This document shows positions 10,301-22,211 of a stretch of 64,000 bases of DNA, in pieces; within the stretch, counting starts at the first letter, position 1; each line of letters begins with the position of its first letter. The DNA lies in contig CM048839.1 in assembly GCA_026545765.1 (NCBI GenBank), forward strand, positions 4,858,835 through 4,922,834. Direction: 5' to 3'. The DNA is from Plantago major. Lineage: Eukaryota; Streptophyta; Magnoliopsida; Lamiales; Plantaginaceae. The translations under genes were made by a program, and so were the position numbers. Under the pieces are notes generated by a model. The model made no database searches, had not been told where the DNA came from, and saw only the letters and a program-made list of their open reading frames with translations.

Positions 10301-12952
10301 GGTCAGTGTTCTTTATTTCTCTCTTGTTTTAACATGTTTCTCTTAGAAACCATTTCTTAATCCCAAATTCACACAGGTTTCTCCCATGATGAATGTAAAG
10401 CGAGCTCGACTGGTGTGCTGAATGGATCAGAAGCTCAAGGTGCTGAATTTTGCTTCTCGTGAAATATAATTTGGTTCAACTTTCAATGTTCTTTTGCTAA
10501 GAGCAGGTCCTAAAGTTTGGGGTCATAAGCTCTTACATTGGAAATGTCTTATACAGATGGATTGTATATGCACCAAGATGATAATTGAGTGAATTCCACT
10601 GAACATCCTCGAAGAAACTTATTGATGTTTCTTGCATGTCAAATCATTTATTGGGATAAACTTTACAGTTAGCGCGCTGTTAGGTCTTTATATATGCCTC
10701 TCCCTTCATCATACATCAGTACTTTCGATTTTAAAGTTCTTTGCTGAATGGTTAGTGGGTTGGTTTTTTGGTGCACATTATTTGAGCTTCACTGTGCTTC
10801 TTTTTCTGAAGTTGCTGGTCTTATTGTTCCTTGAGCAATTTATATGACTTTCGTGTTTTGTAAAATTCAAGATTTATTCTCATTGTTAAAGGATATGAAT
10901 TTTCAGGAACCGTAGGTGCTATAGATGGAAGTTCAAAGTCATCTAGGTAAGGCACTATTCTTAGCTGATTGCTTTCCATACAAATTTATACCGAGACGAG
11001 AAGACATATATATGGTGGCATTTGCTTATCTCTGGTTCATCATAGGGATCCAAAACTCATTCTTGGATCTAACACTGATCTTTCTTATACGGCTTATCTC
11101 AGGTTCGCAGTTCTGAAATTATTTTGGAGAGATATTGAAACACTTTTGGCTGAGAAGGTTTATGTGGTCAATGTTCTTGGTGAACTTCTTTCCTCCTCTA
11201 CACGTTGAACTTCTGTTGTTAAGCTACTACTTTAAGTGTTAATGTTCATATTTGCTAGAGGTAATATTTTTTTGTTGAACGGGTTAAAAATCTATGGGAA
11301 TCTATCATTCTTTCTTACATGTAGAAGGATGACTGGTAAAGTTATTATTCAATACTGATAAACACGTGGTAATGCCACTTAATTAACTCTTTGTTGTTGA
11401 ATGCTCTTGCAGGTTACATTGCATATAATTTTGTAATAGGTGCCTATTCATATTGGGGTCCTAAGGCAGGCTATAATATATATAACATGGTAAGCTCTAT
11501 ATGGCCTTCAAAACTGTGTAATGATATCCTCCACTTTCTCCAACCTGCTCTCAGTTTTATCTAGCTTTTCTTTATTTTAACTAATCATTGAGTTTCTATT
11601 TATCATTTGACATTTTGTTTTTCCTAGAGCAATGCTGATTATCTGTTCGGAGGTGTGACGGCAGTCTGTGGAATATTTGGTTCACTTGCTGGGGGTTTAA
11701 TTCTTGATCGTATGACTTCTACAATACCAAACGCTTTCAAGGTGTGACTCTGTTCAATGTCTGTTAAGTATCACATATGAGAATATACTAATTTTTTTAA
11801 ATTTTGCTTCCTTAAAAAATTACAACACTGTGCTGGTGTTAACATAGAATCTTGTTTAATTACATTTTGTCTTTTGATGCAGCTTTTATCATTTGCAACA
11901 CTTTTCGGGGCAATATTCTGCTTTGCTGCCTTTTGCTTCAAGAGCCTATATGCTTTCTTGGCCGTGTTTACTGTAGGAGAGCTTCTGATATTTGCTACCC
12001 AGGTACATCATCTCCACAGAAACTTACTTGACATAAGCAAACGGAATAAAATAAAGAGATTATTCTAATTCCGGTCAGTTTTCTTAATATGCGTTTATTT
12101 TATGAAATTAAAATGTCTATATATGCCCATGCAGGCCCCTGTAAACTTTGTCTGTCTACATACTGTGAAGCCCAGTCTGAGGCCAATAGCCATGGCAATA
12201 TCTACTGTATCAATTCACATATTCGGTGATGTCCCATCTTCTCCCCTTGTTGGGCTTCTCCAGGTTCGCCTTCTTATTTCCACACACTTGTGTGTTCCAA
12301 GATCAGAATCATGCCATAGATAATATGGGGCTTGGATTTTGAAACATAGCGAGTTACCTGTTCTTTTAGACGATATACTCAAAATAATTGCGTTTGTATT
12401 TGCAGGATCACATTAACAGCTGGAGGGCAACTGCTCTTATTTTAACGTCTATCCTGTTCGTGGCTGCTGCAATATGGTTTATAGGTAAGTGAACGTTTCT
12501 TCACTCCGTCTATTCAATCATACAGTTAGCTCAGGTGTAGATTGAATCAGCATCCCCATGGGTTGTCTCTCAAGATTAAGCATTAGTCTCTTCATTTCAT
12601 TCACAAAATTCACCCCATTAGTCATTACCTCATGTGAGATGACACTGCATATATGCCTATTTCTCTCACTGCTTTTTACACTCGAAGCATGATTTGATCT
12701 ATCTAAAACGTTCCATAATATCTCACTGCCACATTTTGGACACTATGCGATTTAGCCACATAGATACACCTTATGTTAACCGTATTATCCGGACACTATG
12801 CGATTTAGCCACGTACATATGCCTTATGTTAACCGTATCATCTCATTATTTTCGCAGGAGTTTTCCTTCATAGTGTGGATAGGTATGAGGAAGATAGTGA
12901 TAACTCTGCTGCTCCATTGCTGGAAGACAAGACATTAGATGAATCAGCCTGA
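7303..12952 (+). CDS. Spinster-type major facilitator superfamily transporter
   Basis: Sixteen exons: 7303-7358, 7812-7943, 8675-8776, 9413-9517, 9607-9682, 9993-10067, 10202-10301, 10377-10439, 10907-10946, 11103-11179, 11413-11489, 11628-11741, 11883-12002, 12135-12263, 12406-12484, 12858-12952. They join in frame to 479 aa. The protein has about 12 hydrophobic segments. Characteristic spinster/MFS stretches are INLLNYVDRGAIASNG in TM1, the segment NNFEDGVISSAFMVGLLVAS, and FVGVGEASFMSLAAPYIDD. These match plant proteins named 'probable sphingolipid transporter spinster homolog'. Animal spinsters export sphingosine-1-phosphate or lysophospholipids; the plant substrate is inferred. The short exons 8 and 9 encode the Ser-rich cytosolic central loop (SSTGVLNGSEAQG...). 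No disruption was seen. Confidence 0.92.
12737..12842. repeat. ~59-bp tandem duplication in last spinster intron
   Basis: Two near-identical units begin GGACACTATGCGATTTAGCC and end near TTATGTTAACCGTAT. They lie inside the intron between exons 15 and 16, just before the acceptor at 12857. Noncoding. Confidence 0.8.
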
Positions 12953-13995
12953 CTAATGTGGGGCGGGGTGCTACCAGCACAGTTGAAAATTCCTTACTCC
13001 TCAACCATGTACACTTCAATACTAGTAACAAGAATTTAGATTTCACTGACTCATACAGGCATGTAATATTGTACGCTCTCCAATGTAATTCTCCTGTAAA
13101 TAATGTCATGTTACAATTTGGCTGTAGTGTTGTCACAAGCAATTTTATTTTCAATCCAGATATATTACCTGCATAATTGGAAATTGGAATATATGAATGT
13201 GGCTGTAATGTAGCTATCAGCGTCTTGTATAATTAATTACATCGTTAAGCTAACTAGGACAAATATCCCAAACTAAAAACTAGAATCAAAGACGTCCACA
13301 GTATCATGGCATCCAATTTTTTTACGACTGGCTTCTTTCGCTAAGTGATCTGTTACTCGGTTAGCTTCTTTCTGCATAGAAATTCAGCAGTATTGGATCC
13401 TCTCTTTCTTCCATGAACGAGTATGTTCGCAAAACCTTCCATAGTTAAAATTATAAGTTGATATAACTAGTTTGATGTTTACGTAACATGCTTATTGTGG
13501 TATGCTCATGCTAAAGTTAGCATATACAGTGTAAGCTTGTGCTAAAGTCACCATACAATTGGACAAGCTAGGGACATGAACCCCAAAACCAGAGACTAAA
13601 TAAAGAAATAGAAACAAGAAGGCAAAAACTTTCGGTAGTCAAAATTAAAAGTTGATAAACACTAGTTAGTCGTTCACGTAACATGATTACTGTGGTAAGC
13701 TCACGCTAAAGCGAGCATACACACGGTAAGCTCATGCCAAAGTGAGCCTACACTTGGACAAACAAGGGACTTGCAATCCAAAACCAGAGACTAAATAAAG
13801 AAACAGAAACAAGAAGCGCCCATAGTTTATGCCTGTCCCTGAAATAGCAAAACCAACTCCTTACTGACAGAGAAATCAATCAATTGAGACAATTCATTCA
13901 GTTCTGATCAGAAACACAAACTAGCTACATTAGTTATCCATTAACCTTAACAAGAAGATAACAATTTCTTGTCTTGTATTGTACTTTATCTTGTC
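12953..13995. other. Intergenic spacer after the spinster gene
   Basis: The first part is the likely 3' UTR. A two-copy ~195-bp tandem duplication lies at 13441-13816. No gene was seen. Confidence 0.6.
13441..13816. repeat. Two-copy ~195-bp diverged tandem duplication
   Basis: Copies at about 13441-13625 and 13636-13816 share blocks such as AAACCAGAGACTAAATAAAG, ACGTAACATG and GGACAA(G/A)C(T/A)AGGGAC. Each contains internal GTAAGCTCATGC(T/C)AAAG-like sub-repeats. Divergence suggests an old duplication. Confidence 0.75.
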
Positions 13996-14211
13996 ATGGC
14001 ACCAACAGCAGCTATGCTCTTACTATCTCATCATAGCAGGCCAACAATATCACGCCTGGAATCTAAAACTCCATCAAAATCTGCACCAACTTCTCTGCTC
14101 AGGTCTTCGTTTTCGAATTGGGTTTCGAGTTGCAGGTCTATCTTTGAACAAGGTGGAGCCAAAGTGAATGATGATCAGACTTGTTCTTGTAATTTTCCTT
14201 CAGACAAGTGA
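13996..14211 (+). CDS. Possible small protein gene (71 aa)
   Basis: An ATG at 13996 opens a 71-residue frame: MAPTAAMLLLSHHSRP, a Ser/Thr/Lys-rich middle (SRLESKTPSKSAPTS), then FSNWVSSCRSIFEQGGAK and a polar end. The composition is biased to Ser, as in small plant secreted or regulatory proteins, but no domain is recognised. It sits in a free-standing interval between the spinster gene and the copia element, about 230 bases before the left LTR. It could equally be a chance ORF; a transcript would decide. Confidence 0.3.
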   Translation: MAPTAAMLLLSHHSRPTISRLESKTPSKSAPTSLLRSSFSNWVSSCRSIFEQGGAKVNDDQTCSCNFPSDK

Positions 14212-14437
14212 GCTAGAGAAGAAGAGTTAATGGTTCAAATCTTGGTGAACATGTAAGAAGGGTTATAGGAAACAATCTTGTACATTCCTGTAGATTGTTA
14301 TGGTAGGATCATGTATGTTTCATTGTTTCTAACTTGATTATCCTTTCACCTCTTGTTTAAGGGATTCTTGCATTTTGTTGTTCAAATTCTCTGTTTTGTA
14401 ATACTATTCTGGTATGCAGGGTCACCAGGGTCGGACA

Positions 14438-15063
14438 TGTAAAGATTAACCACTGCAATTCAATCAATCTAACTCCGATCGACGATGAACACGAAACCAA
14501 ACAATACGCATAATAATCAACAATCAACACTTCGATTTACGTGGTTCGGTTTTCACCTACATCCACGGAGATTGTCAGATTCCACTTTCACAAGAATGAA
14601 ACAGATTACCAGGAGAAATTTACAAGAGTTTCAAGCTTTCTAGCTACTCTGCTTCGCCTAACTGCTTCTACAGAAAAATAGAGAACAATTGCTATACAGG
14701 AAACGAAATACAATATACAATGATGATGAGTGAATCTCTCTCAAAGCTAAATAGTTACAACATGCTTTATACTCCAATCTAATAAGAAACCGCTTCCAAT
14801 TTGAACAAGGAATCGAGCTCTGTTAATTAGTTAAGCAACTAACCAACTCTCCCTCCAAGTCACCAGAGCCAATCAGATTATAACACGTCAGCATACCTTT
14901 GTCATCACTTATTGTGTTATTCGTGTCTCCTCCAGTGTATCCGCAACACCAAGCACAACACATTAAGTATCCTGATAACACCAGTCTTTAGCTTCATTAA
15001 TTCTTCAATGTCTTCATAACACCAATGCTTCCTTCAATAGATATCAAGCTAATCCAGCTCACA
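14438..15063 (-). repeat. Copia 3' LTR
   Basis: On the plus strand it starts TGTA and ends CTCACA, and pairs with 19308-19932. It carries a 4-base insertion (AAGA) near its left end relative to the other LTR, plus scattered substitutions. The shared stretch ATGAACACGAAACCAAACAA identifies the pair. Confidence 0.92.
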
Positions 15064-15076
15064 ATTCTCCACCTTA
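15064..15076 (-). other. Polypurine tract of the copia element
   Basis: Directly upstream of the 3' LTR in element orientation the sequence reads AAGGTGGAGAAT. This resembles the copia polypurine tract, the primer for plus-strand DNA synthesis. Confidence 0.7.
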
Positions 15077-15109
15077 GCTTTATATCTGTCAACCTCAGTA
15101 TCCCTAAAG

Positions 15110-18100
15110 TTAGGATACAACCCTTTCTTCCATCAACTTGATAGAACTCAGACAAGATCTGAACTTTATTACATAAATTGACTTAGACAACCCATCTGCA
15201 GGATTTATATCAATGTGTATCTTCGCTACACTGATAGTACCCTTATCTACTTCATCTCTCACAAAATGAAATTTAATATCAATATGCTTGGACTTGTCAT
15301 GATATGCCTGATGCTTTGACAAATGAATAGCACTCTGACTATCACAATTAATAGTTACAGTCACTTGCATAACTCCAAACTGACTGTGAATACCCTTCAA
15401 CCATATAGCCTCCTTTGCAGCTTCAGACATGGCCATAAACTCTGCTTCTGTTGTTGATAAAGCAACCACAGGTTGATGAGTAGACTTCCAACTCACTGTT
15501 GTACCATAGAGTGTGAATACATAACCTGTTAAAGATTTCCCTGTATCCAGATTTGCAGCATAATCTGAGTCTACATATCCAACAAGTGCATCCTTCTCAG
15601 TCTGGTGTTGCTCAAACACCAATCCCAACCTTATAGAACCACCAATATACCTGAGTAGCCATTTAATAGCTTCCCAATGATCCTTGCCAGGATTGTCCAT
15701 GTATCTACTAACTAAGCTCATTGCATGAGCCAAATCAGGCCTGCAACACACCCTGGAGTACATGATAGATCCCACAGCACTTGCATAAGGAACATTCTCC
15801 ATACTCTTCATCAGTTGTAGGACAAGATTTACCAAATAGCTTAAACTGAGTTCCTAAAGGTTTTGGATTTGTGCATGTTAAACCTCTTCAATACCTTCTC
15901 CAAGTATGCAGTCTGATTCATAACAATTTTCACATCACCTCCATGAATGATATCAATCCCTAGTATTCTCTCAGTTATTCCTAAATCTTTCATCTCAAAT
16001 TATGACTTCAAAAGATTTTTCACATGTGTTATACCTTCCATATGCTTGCTGGCTATAAGCATATCATCCACATATATGAGCAGATAAATCATGTTCTCAA
16101 TGTTATCACCATTGAAATATACACAGGTGTCATAGTCACACCTTTTGAACTTGTGACTTAACATAAACTTGTCAAACCTTCTATACCATTGCCTTGGACT
16201 TTGTTTGAGCCCATAGAGTGATCTCAGTAGCAAACAAGCTTTGTTTTCTCTGTCAGTTGTTTCAATCCCTTCTGGTATTCTTATGTATATCTCCTCATCC
16301 AACTTCCCCCTCATCCAACTTCCCATGTAGAAATCCAGTAGTAACATTCATCTGGTGTAATTTCAACTTATATTGAGCTACCATAGCAACCAATATTCTT
16401 ATTGAGCTATGCTTGACAAATGGTGAGAAGATTTCATTGTAGTCTATACACTCTCTCTGTGTGAAACCTCTAGCCACCAATCTGGCTTTGTATCTCACCT
16501 TTTCTTTACCTTCAGCTCCAAACTTCTTCTTGAAAACCCATTTGCAGCTAACCAATTTCTTTCCTTTTGGTATTGCTACAATGTCCCATGTGTGATTCTT
16601 TTCAAGTGACAGAAGTTCCTGTTGTATAGCTATGCACCAGCTATTCTTCTATGAACAACTTACAGTTGTCTGATAATTCTCAGGTTCATAGCAATCAATG
16701 TCTTCAGCAACATTTAGAGCAAAATACACCATGTTGGGATCTACAGTTGAGAACCTGATTCTTGGTTCTCTATCCCTAGTGAGTTGATAATCCCTGACGT
16801 CAGCTGGATTATCAAGTTCTATACATGCTCTTCTTCTAATCTTAGGCCTCTCCACCTGATAAGATAATTCATGTTCATCCTGATCATATTGTTCTGCATT
16901 TTCAGGAGATGCTCTGTTTGGTGTAGGCAGAACACCATTTCTGTATGATGTAGACCTGGTGTCAGCATCACACCAGTATCTGCATGCTCCCTATCCTGTG
17001 TGTCTGCCACACCAATTTAAATAGGCTCCACCTCACTGTGTGTTCTCCTAACATTGTCAGCTGTCTTTAGTAGTGGCATCACATCTTCATGAAAAATTAC
17101 ATCTCTACTGATAATGCATCTGTTCATTCCTGGTTCTAAACACCATAACTTATATCCTTTAACTCCTTTAGGATATCCCAAAAAAAGACACTTTAAGGCT
17201 CTAGCTTCCAGCTTATCTTGCTTAACATGAGCATAAGCTAAACATCCAAAAGTCTTGAGATATGAGTAGTCTGAATGAGTGCCCTTCCATACTTCTTCTG
17301 GTGTTTTGAAATCAATAGCAGATGAGGGGCATAAGTTTATTAAATGGACTGCTGTAATCACAGCTTCACCCCAAAAACTCTTTGATAAACCAGCTCCAAG
17401 AAGCATACACCTCACTCTGTCTAGGATAGTTCTATTCATATATCCTCTCTACTACACCATTCTATTGAGGATTCCCAGGAACTGACTTGTGTCTTAAGAT
17501 ACCCTTCACTTTACAGAAATCATTGAATTCATTTGATAAGAATTCCAAACCATTATCAGTTCTGATCACCTTAAGCTTCTTATCAGTTTGATTTTCCAAT
17601 TCTGTAAGCCACTCGAATTTGCTGAAAGTCTCATCCTTAGACTTTAGTATGAACACCCATACCTTTCTGGACAGATCGTCAATAATAGATAGAAAATATC
17701 TACCACCATTCCTTGTGGCAGTTCTGGCAGGTCCCCACAAATCTGCATGAATATACTCACGTGTATTCTGTGCAATGTGTTTACCAACTCCATAGCTATT
17801 CTTCTTAGCTTTGCCTAACACACATAGCTCACAAAACCTCAACTTATGTATCTTATTACCACATAAAAGGCCCTTCTTAGATAATTCCATAAGCCCTTTC
17901 TCTCCAACATGAGCTAGCCTTCTATGCCACATTATAGTGTTGTCAGGACACTGCCTGGTGTTGCCATCACACTGTACACTGGATACTTCACCAGTTACAG
18001 TCTTACCCTGTAGGTAATATAGCTCTCTTCTTTTCAAGGCTTGCATTACCACCTTATCACCCTTCATCACCTTAAGTACACCTTGTGATGATGAGTACTT

Positions 18101-18427
18101 GTACCCTTTAGTATCCATCATATCTAATGATATCAAGTTTCTTCTCAAGTGTGGTACATACCTTACATTAAGCAGCTCCCTTATCACTCCATCAAACATT
18201 TTAATCCTCACTGTACCCATACCATTTATACTACATGGTCTATCATCACCAAGCACCACTGAACCACAGTTCTTATGCTCAAAAGTTGATAACCATTCTC
18301 TAATATGTGTCACATGGAAAGAACAACCTGGATCTAAGACCCATTCAGTTGAAATGTTAGAGTGTGAGACTGAAAGTACCTCAGTGACAACAAGGGCTTC
18401 TGCAGTGTGATAGGCTTCTGAAGTATT
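15110..18427 (-). pseudogene. Copia pol remnant (protease, integrase, RT, RNase H)
   Basis: In minus-strand order: 18427-17462 has the protease motif, changed to LDPGCSFHVT (family D-S/T-G), then the integrase zinc finger (HRRLAH ... CELC) and core Asp residues in HADLWGP and RTDNGLEF. A stop at 17462-17464 and a small insertion near 17445 break the frame; integrase resumes at 17439-17017. A linker follows at 16855-16649. RT lies in 16555-16000 with KARLVARGFTQ and catalytic YVDDML. A 16-bp tandem duplication at 16293-16324 shifts its frame. RNase H occupies 15835-15110, with YVDSDYA, STTEAEFMA and CDSQSAIHL. The multiple lesions mean it is inactive. Confidence 0.9.
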
Positions 18428-19261
18428 TTAGATGTCTGCACCATAGTTTGAGTGTGGTGTGGTCATCACACCCTTTCCTTTCAGAGCTTTGAGACTCATA
18501 CAATCCTTCTTCAAGTGTCCTTGCTTCTTACAGTAGAAGCACTTCCTTGTTTCAGGGCCATCCTTCTTATCACCCATGTCTCTCTTGTACTGAGTCTTCT
18601 TTTGATCTGGAAATTGCTTCTTCTTAGATGGAAACTTCCTCTGATGTTTCACATTGAGACCTTCACTAGTGATGTGTGTCTGGGGCACACTCTCTTGATC
18701 CTGTTCCCTTGATCTCAAGGCAGATTCAATGACATCCATTGTCAGTGCAGAAGTTCTTCCATATACTAAAGCATCTTTGAAAGGTGTAAGTGATCTGGGA
18801 AGTGAGTTTAACAGAATAATTGCTTTATCTTGACTCCTCATTCGATTTGTTATTTCTGTTTCAAGATTGTCATGATCGGCAATCATCTTCTTAAACACAT
18901 CCAATTGGCTGATGAAAGACTTCCCTTCCACCATTCTGAAAGCAGACAAGCGTTGTTTGGCATAGATTTTATTCGCATATGACTTGTCATTGTACAGCTC
19001 TTCAAGCTTCTCCCATACTTTCTTTGCCGTTGAGAGATCGCTGATTTCTCTAAGTGCATTATCTCCCAAAGATAAAACTAGAGTACTATAAGCTTTCTGC
19101 ATAATTGTTTTCTTGTAAGCATATGTGATTGACTTACAGAAATCCTCCGTAATGGCATCAATCGCACCTTGTTGAAACAACAATGCCTTCATTCTCACTT
19201 TCCACAGAGCAAAGTCAGTCTTCTCTTCTAACCTCTCGATGTCGAATCTAGGAGACGCCAT
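18428..19261 (-). CDS. Copia gag-like protein
   Basis: An uninterrupted 277-aa frame from an ATG at 19259-19261 (MASPRFDIERL) to a TAA at 18428-18430. The central region is a typical copia gag (WEKLEELYNDKSYANKIYAKQ), and the C-terminus carries a CCHC zinc knuckle, CFYCKKQGHLKKDC, for RNA binding. The frame continues into the protease region after the single TAA, so gag and pol are in the same frame. The stop is either a mutation or a readthrough site. The longer ORF upstream of this ATG runs into the LTR and is not likely protein. Confidence 0.85.
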   Translation of the reverse strand: MASPRFDIERLEEKTDFALWKVRMKALLFQQGAIDAITEDFCKSITYAYKKTIMQKAYSTLVLSLGDNALREISDLSTAKKVWEKLEELYNDKSYANKIYAKQRLSAFRMVEGKSFISQLDVFKKMIADHDNLETEITNRMRSQDKAIILLNSLPRSLTPFKDALVYGRTSALTMDVIESALRSREQDQESVPQTHITSEGLNVKHQRKFPSKKKQFPDQKKTQYKRDMGDKKDGPETRKCFYCKKQGHLKKDCMSLKALKGKGVMTTPHSNYGADI

Positions 19262-19290
19262 TGATGAAACTTGCAGATTGATCCTTCTTC

Positions 19291-19305
19291 CAACATACGG
19301 CGCCA
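19291..19305 (-). other. Putative primer binding site of the copia element
   Basis: Two bases after the 5' LTR, in element orientation, the sequence reads TGGCGCCGTATGTTG. It starts TGG as required to pair with a tRNA CCA end. It is not the initiator-Met type (TGGTATCAGAGC). The donor tRNA was not identified. Confidence 0.55.
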
Positions 19306-19307
19306 AT

Positions 19308-19932
19308 TGTATTAACCGCTGCAATTCAATCAATCTAACTCCGATCGACGATGAACACGAAACCAAACAATACGCACAATAATCAACAATCAAACAATCA
19401 ACACTCCGATTTGCGTGGTTCGGTTTTCAACTACATCCACGGAGATGGCCCAGATTCCACTACCACAAGAATGAAACAGATTACAAGGAGAAATCCACAA
19501 GAGTTTCAAGCTTTCTAGCTACTCTGCTTCGCCTAACTGCTTCTACAGAAAAACAGAGAACAATTGCCCTGCAGGAAACGAAATACAATGATGATGAATG
19601 AATCTCTCTCAAAGCTAAACATTTACAACATGCTTTTATACTCCAATCTGATAAGAAACCACTTCCAATTTGAACAAGGAATCGAGCTCTGTTAATTAGT
19701 TAAGCAACTAACTAACTCTCCCTCCAAGTCACCAGAGCCAATCAGATTATAACACGTCAGCATACCTTTGTCATAACTTATTATGTTATCTGTGTCTCCT
19801 CCAGTGTATCCGCAACACCAAGCACAACACATTAAGTATCCTGATAACACCAATATTTAGCTTCACTCATTCTTCAGTGTCTTCATAACACCAATGCTTC
19901 CTTCAATAGATATCAAGCTAATCCAGCTCACA
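19308..19932 (-). repeat. Copia 5' LTR
   Basis: Plus-strand boundaries TGTA...CTCACA, paired with 14438-15063. It contains a short AATCAACAATCAA expansion absent from the partner. The element promoter should lie here. Confidence 0.92.
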
Positions 19933-20679
19933 GGACCAATGATTTGATCTTCGGGGGCCAATTATATACTAATATGACACTATTTCAGAAGTTGGGGTTG
20001 AAGTCTTAAATTATTGAGAATATTTATTTTTACACATTTTAGGGGCGGATCCCCCCATAGTGGTATCACATGTTTCTTGTTAGCATAAATTTTAGAACTA
20101 AAGAATCTAAGCGTGCGTGTATCCTATCTTCTTCCGTCGAGAGTTGTGAAATTGTGATTGCAAAAATTGGGAAATCTGCATACGCAAGAGTCAATTTGCA
20201 ATTCTCACGAATCCATATTTCTACACTTGTATCGCATTGCTTATCATGATCATACTCTCTCCGTCGTAGAATTATATACATTGTAGTCCAATCATAGAGG
20301 AAAAATCAAAATAAAAAAAAGGTTGATACAGGTCATGATAAAGCATAAAATTGAAGGGAGCAATATCATTCTCTAGGTTACATATTCGACTTCTAGCCAC
20401 GGGACTGAATTTATAGGTAACCAATGAATTTTTACTCTGAAACTATCGTAATAGTATATGATTTATATAGCCCGAAGTGTATCGGATATGGATTATATTG
20501 AAGTACAAAAAATGAATTTCTACCAACTTAGCATGAGGTTGACGTGACGTCAAATGTACCTAAGCATAGGATTGGAATATCTTAATGTACTTATTTTATT
20601 AATATAGAAACTGTAGTTGTTATAAGTTGTTACTTGTCAGTCGATTAATTAGATGTATTATTGACTCACTGCTACTTAC

Positions 20680-20940
20680 TCTACTCTGGACCGTCCCATG
20701 TTAACCACTTTGACGTTTTTCGCTCAATCGTTTTTAATTTTGACTACGAATTAATCTTAAACGGTAATTGTAAAATGTTCAATTAAATTATATTATAATA
20801 CTTTAAGGATTAAAGTTTCATAATATAATTTAATTGAACATTTTACATTTGCGGTTAAGATTAATTTGTAGTCAAAGTTGGATATTTTTAACTGGAAAAA
20901 GTCAAAGTGGATAACATGGAACGGGACGGAGGAATTATTA
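20680..20940. mobile_element. Stowaway-like MITE with near-complete hairpin
   Basis: Two arms of about 110 bp are inverted copies. Left arm words CCATGTTAACCACTTTGAC, TTAATCTTAA and ATGTTCAATTAAATTATATT recur inverted in the right arm around a short loop near 20800. The right end in reverse reads CCTCCGTCCCGTTCC, close to the Stowaway terminal consensus CTCCCTCCGTCC. The left end is degenerate, so exact borders and the TA duplication are uncertain. No coding capacity. Confidence 0.7.
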
Positions 20941-21746
20941 GCTACCCAATTCTGCAGCCGCTATTGGTTCTTGATTCATACCTTAGTCAAACTTCAAGCT
21001 TCACGCAATTACTCTTCATTCGATTTACACTAATTGTTTACTCTTCAAACTAATCGATCGATACTGACTTTTTTTAAATCTGTTTGATTATCATAAATAG
21101 ATGTTTTTCGGATGATATGATGATACCACATTCCACCTGCTACAAATCAATGCGTTTATCTTCCAGTACACTTTCCATTCACGAACTAGAAAACATCTTA
21201 ACAAGGTCCTTCATTATAAGAAGACTTCAAATCGAATATGTTTAATTTAAAATTTTACTAGATTGATGAATTCCCGAAAATAATTAACTTACGACTTGTT
21301 TGATTAAATAAAATATCAATCTTTTTCGATCCTCTTGAACTTTTGCATGTGACTTCACTTTAACTGTCATGCCGCGGCATGATGATACGAGAAAGATGAG
21401 CATATGGCATTAATCATCCCACTAAAATAATGTCACGTAAATAATGATGCTGCATCATAACAATTTAAAATTTCTAATGATCATAGATGTCTCAATAAAT
21501 TACCCAAAAATCAAATTGGATTTTTTATGATAACATTTTCAAAATTCTAGACTTTCGGTGTCATATAATGAAGATATATCATCGATCTGGTAAACGAGAG
21601 TAGGTGTATCTCCAATCTTACTCCGAAATTGAGATCATGTTATCTTTGATAAACTATTAATCCGAATGATTATGTTTATAATTAGTTTGCCGGATGAACA
21701 ACTGTGGATTACTGTAGATCTATTGCTTATAAATTTGATTAATTTG

Positions 21747-22000
21747 AACGGAAACGACAAGAGTTAGTCTTCTCTTCGGGGAATATTTATCTTATAAAGA
21801 CAATTGATTAAGCATAATTAACCAGATATATCTAATCTTTTCATTCTCTCATTCAAAACAGTAAGTAAAGCTTTGCTAATCATCAATCATCACAAGCAGA
21901 AACGACAAGATTTAGTCTTCTGGGAATATTTATGCTAATGACAATTGATTAAGCACCAGGCAGATTTCCAATCTTTTCATTCTCTTATTCAAAAAACCAA
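21747..22000. repeat. Two-copy ~150-bp tandem duplication
   Basis: Copies begin near 21747 and 21898. Both contain GAAACGACAAGA, TTAGTCTTCT, GGGAATATTTAT, GACAATTGATTAAGCA and AATCTTTTCATTCTCT in that order. Noncoding. Confidence 0.75.
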
Positions 22001-22088
22001 GTGCAGGTTAAATTACTAGTCATTAAATAACATGACAATAAAATTAATTTGTTTTCCTAATGATATTTAATTCTTTGTATGACAAAGT

Positions 22089-22211
22089 TAGGCTATGTTC
22101 TCTTCGTCTGAACTGAACAGAATTGAATTTATTTGTAGTATAAAAAACAACTGAGCAGAACTTAACTGAACTAAAATTAATGAGTTTTCAGATAAAGACG
22201 ACAGAGCCTTA
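22089..22211. mobile_element. MITE, copy A of a local family
   Basis: The left end TTAGGCTATGTTCTCTTCGT and the right end TTTCAGATAAAGACGACAGA...CCTTA are imperfect inverted repeats. The interior has GAACTGAACAGAATTG-type repetition. The same ends and interior recur at 59045-59205 and 59485-59645. Superfamily not determined. Confidence 0.6.

Larger units (their letters stand above)
14438..19932 (-). mobile_element. Ty1/copia LTR retrotransposon, decayed
   Basis: A 5.5-kb element with two LTRs of about 625 bp, coding on the minus strand. Order in its own orientation is 5' LTR, PBS, gag, protease, integrase, RT, RNase H, PPT, 3' LTR; integrase before RT makes it copia. Flanks are GGACA (14433-14437) and GGACC (19933-19937), a 5-bp target duplication with one mismatch. 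By eye the LTRs differ at roughly 5 percent of positions, so the insertion is not recent. The pol region has several stops and frameshifts, so it is not autonomous. Confidence 0.93.
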
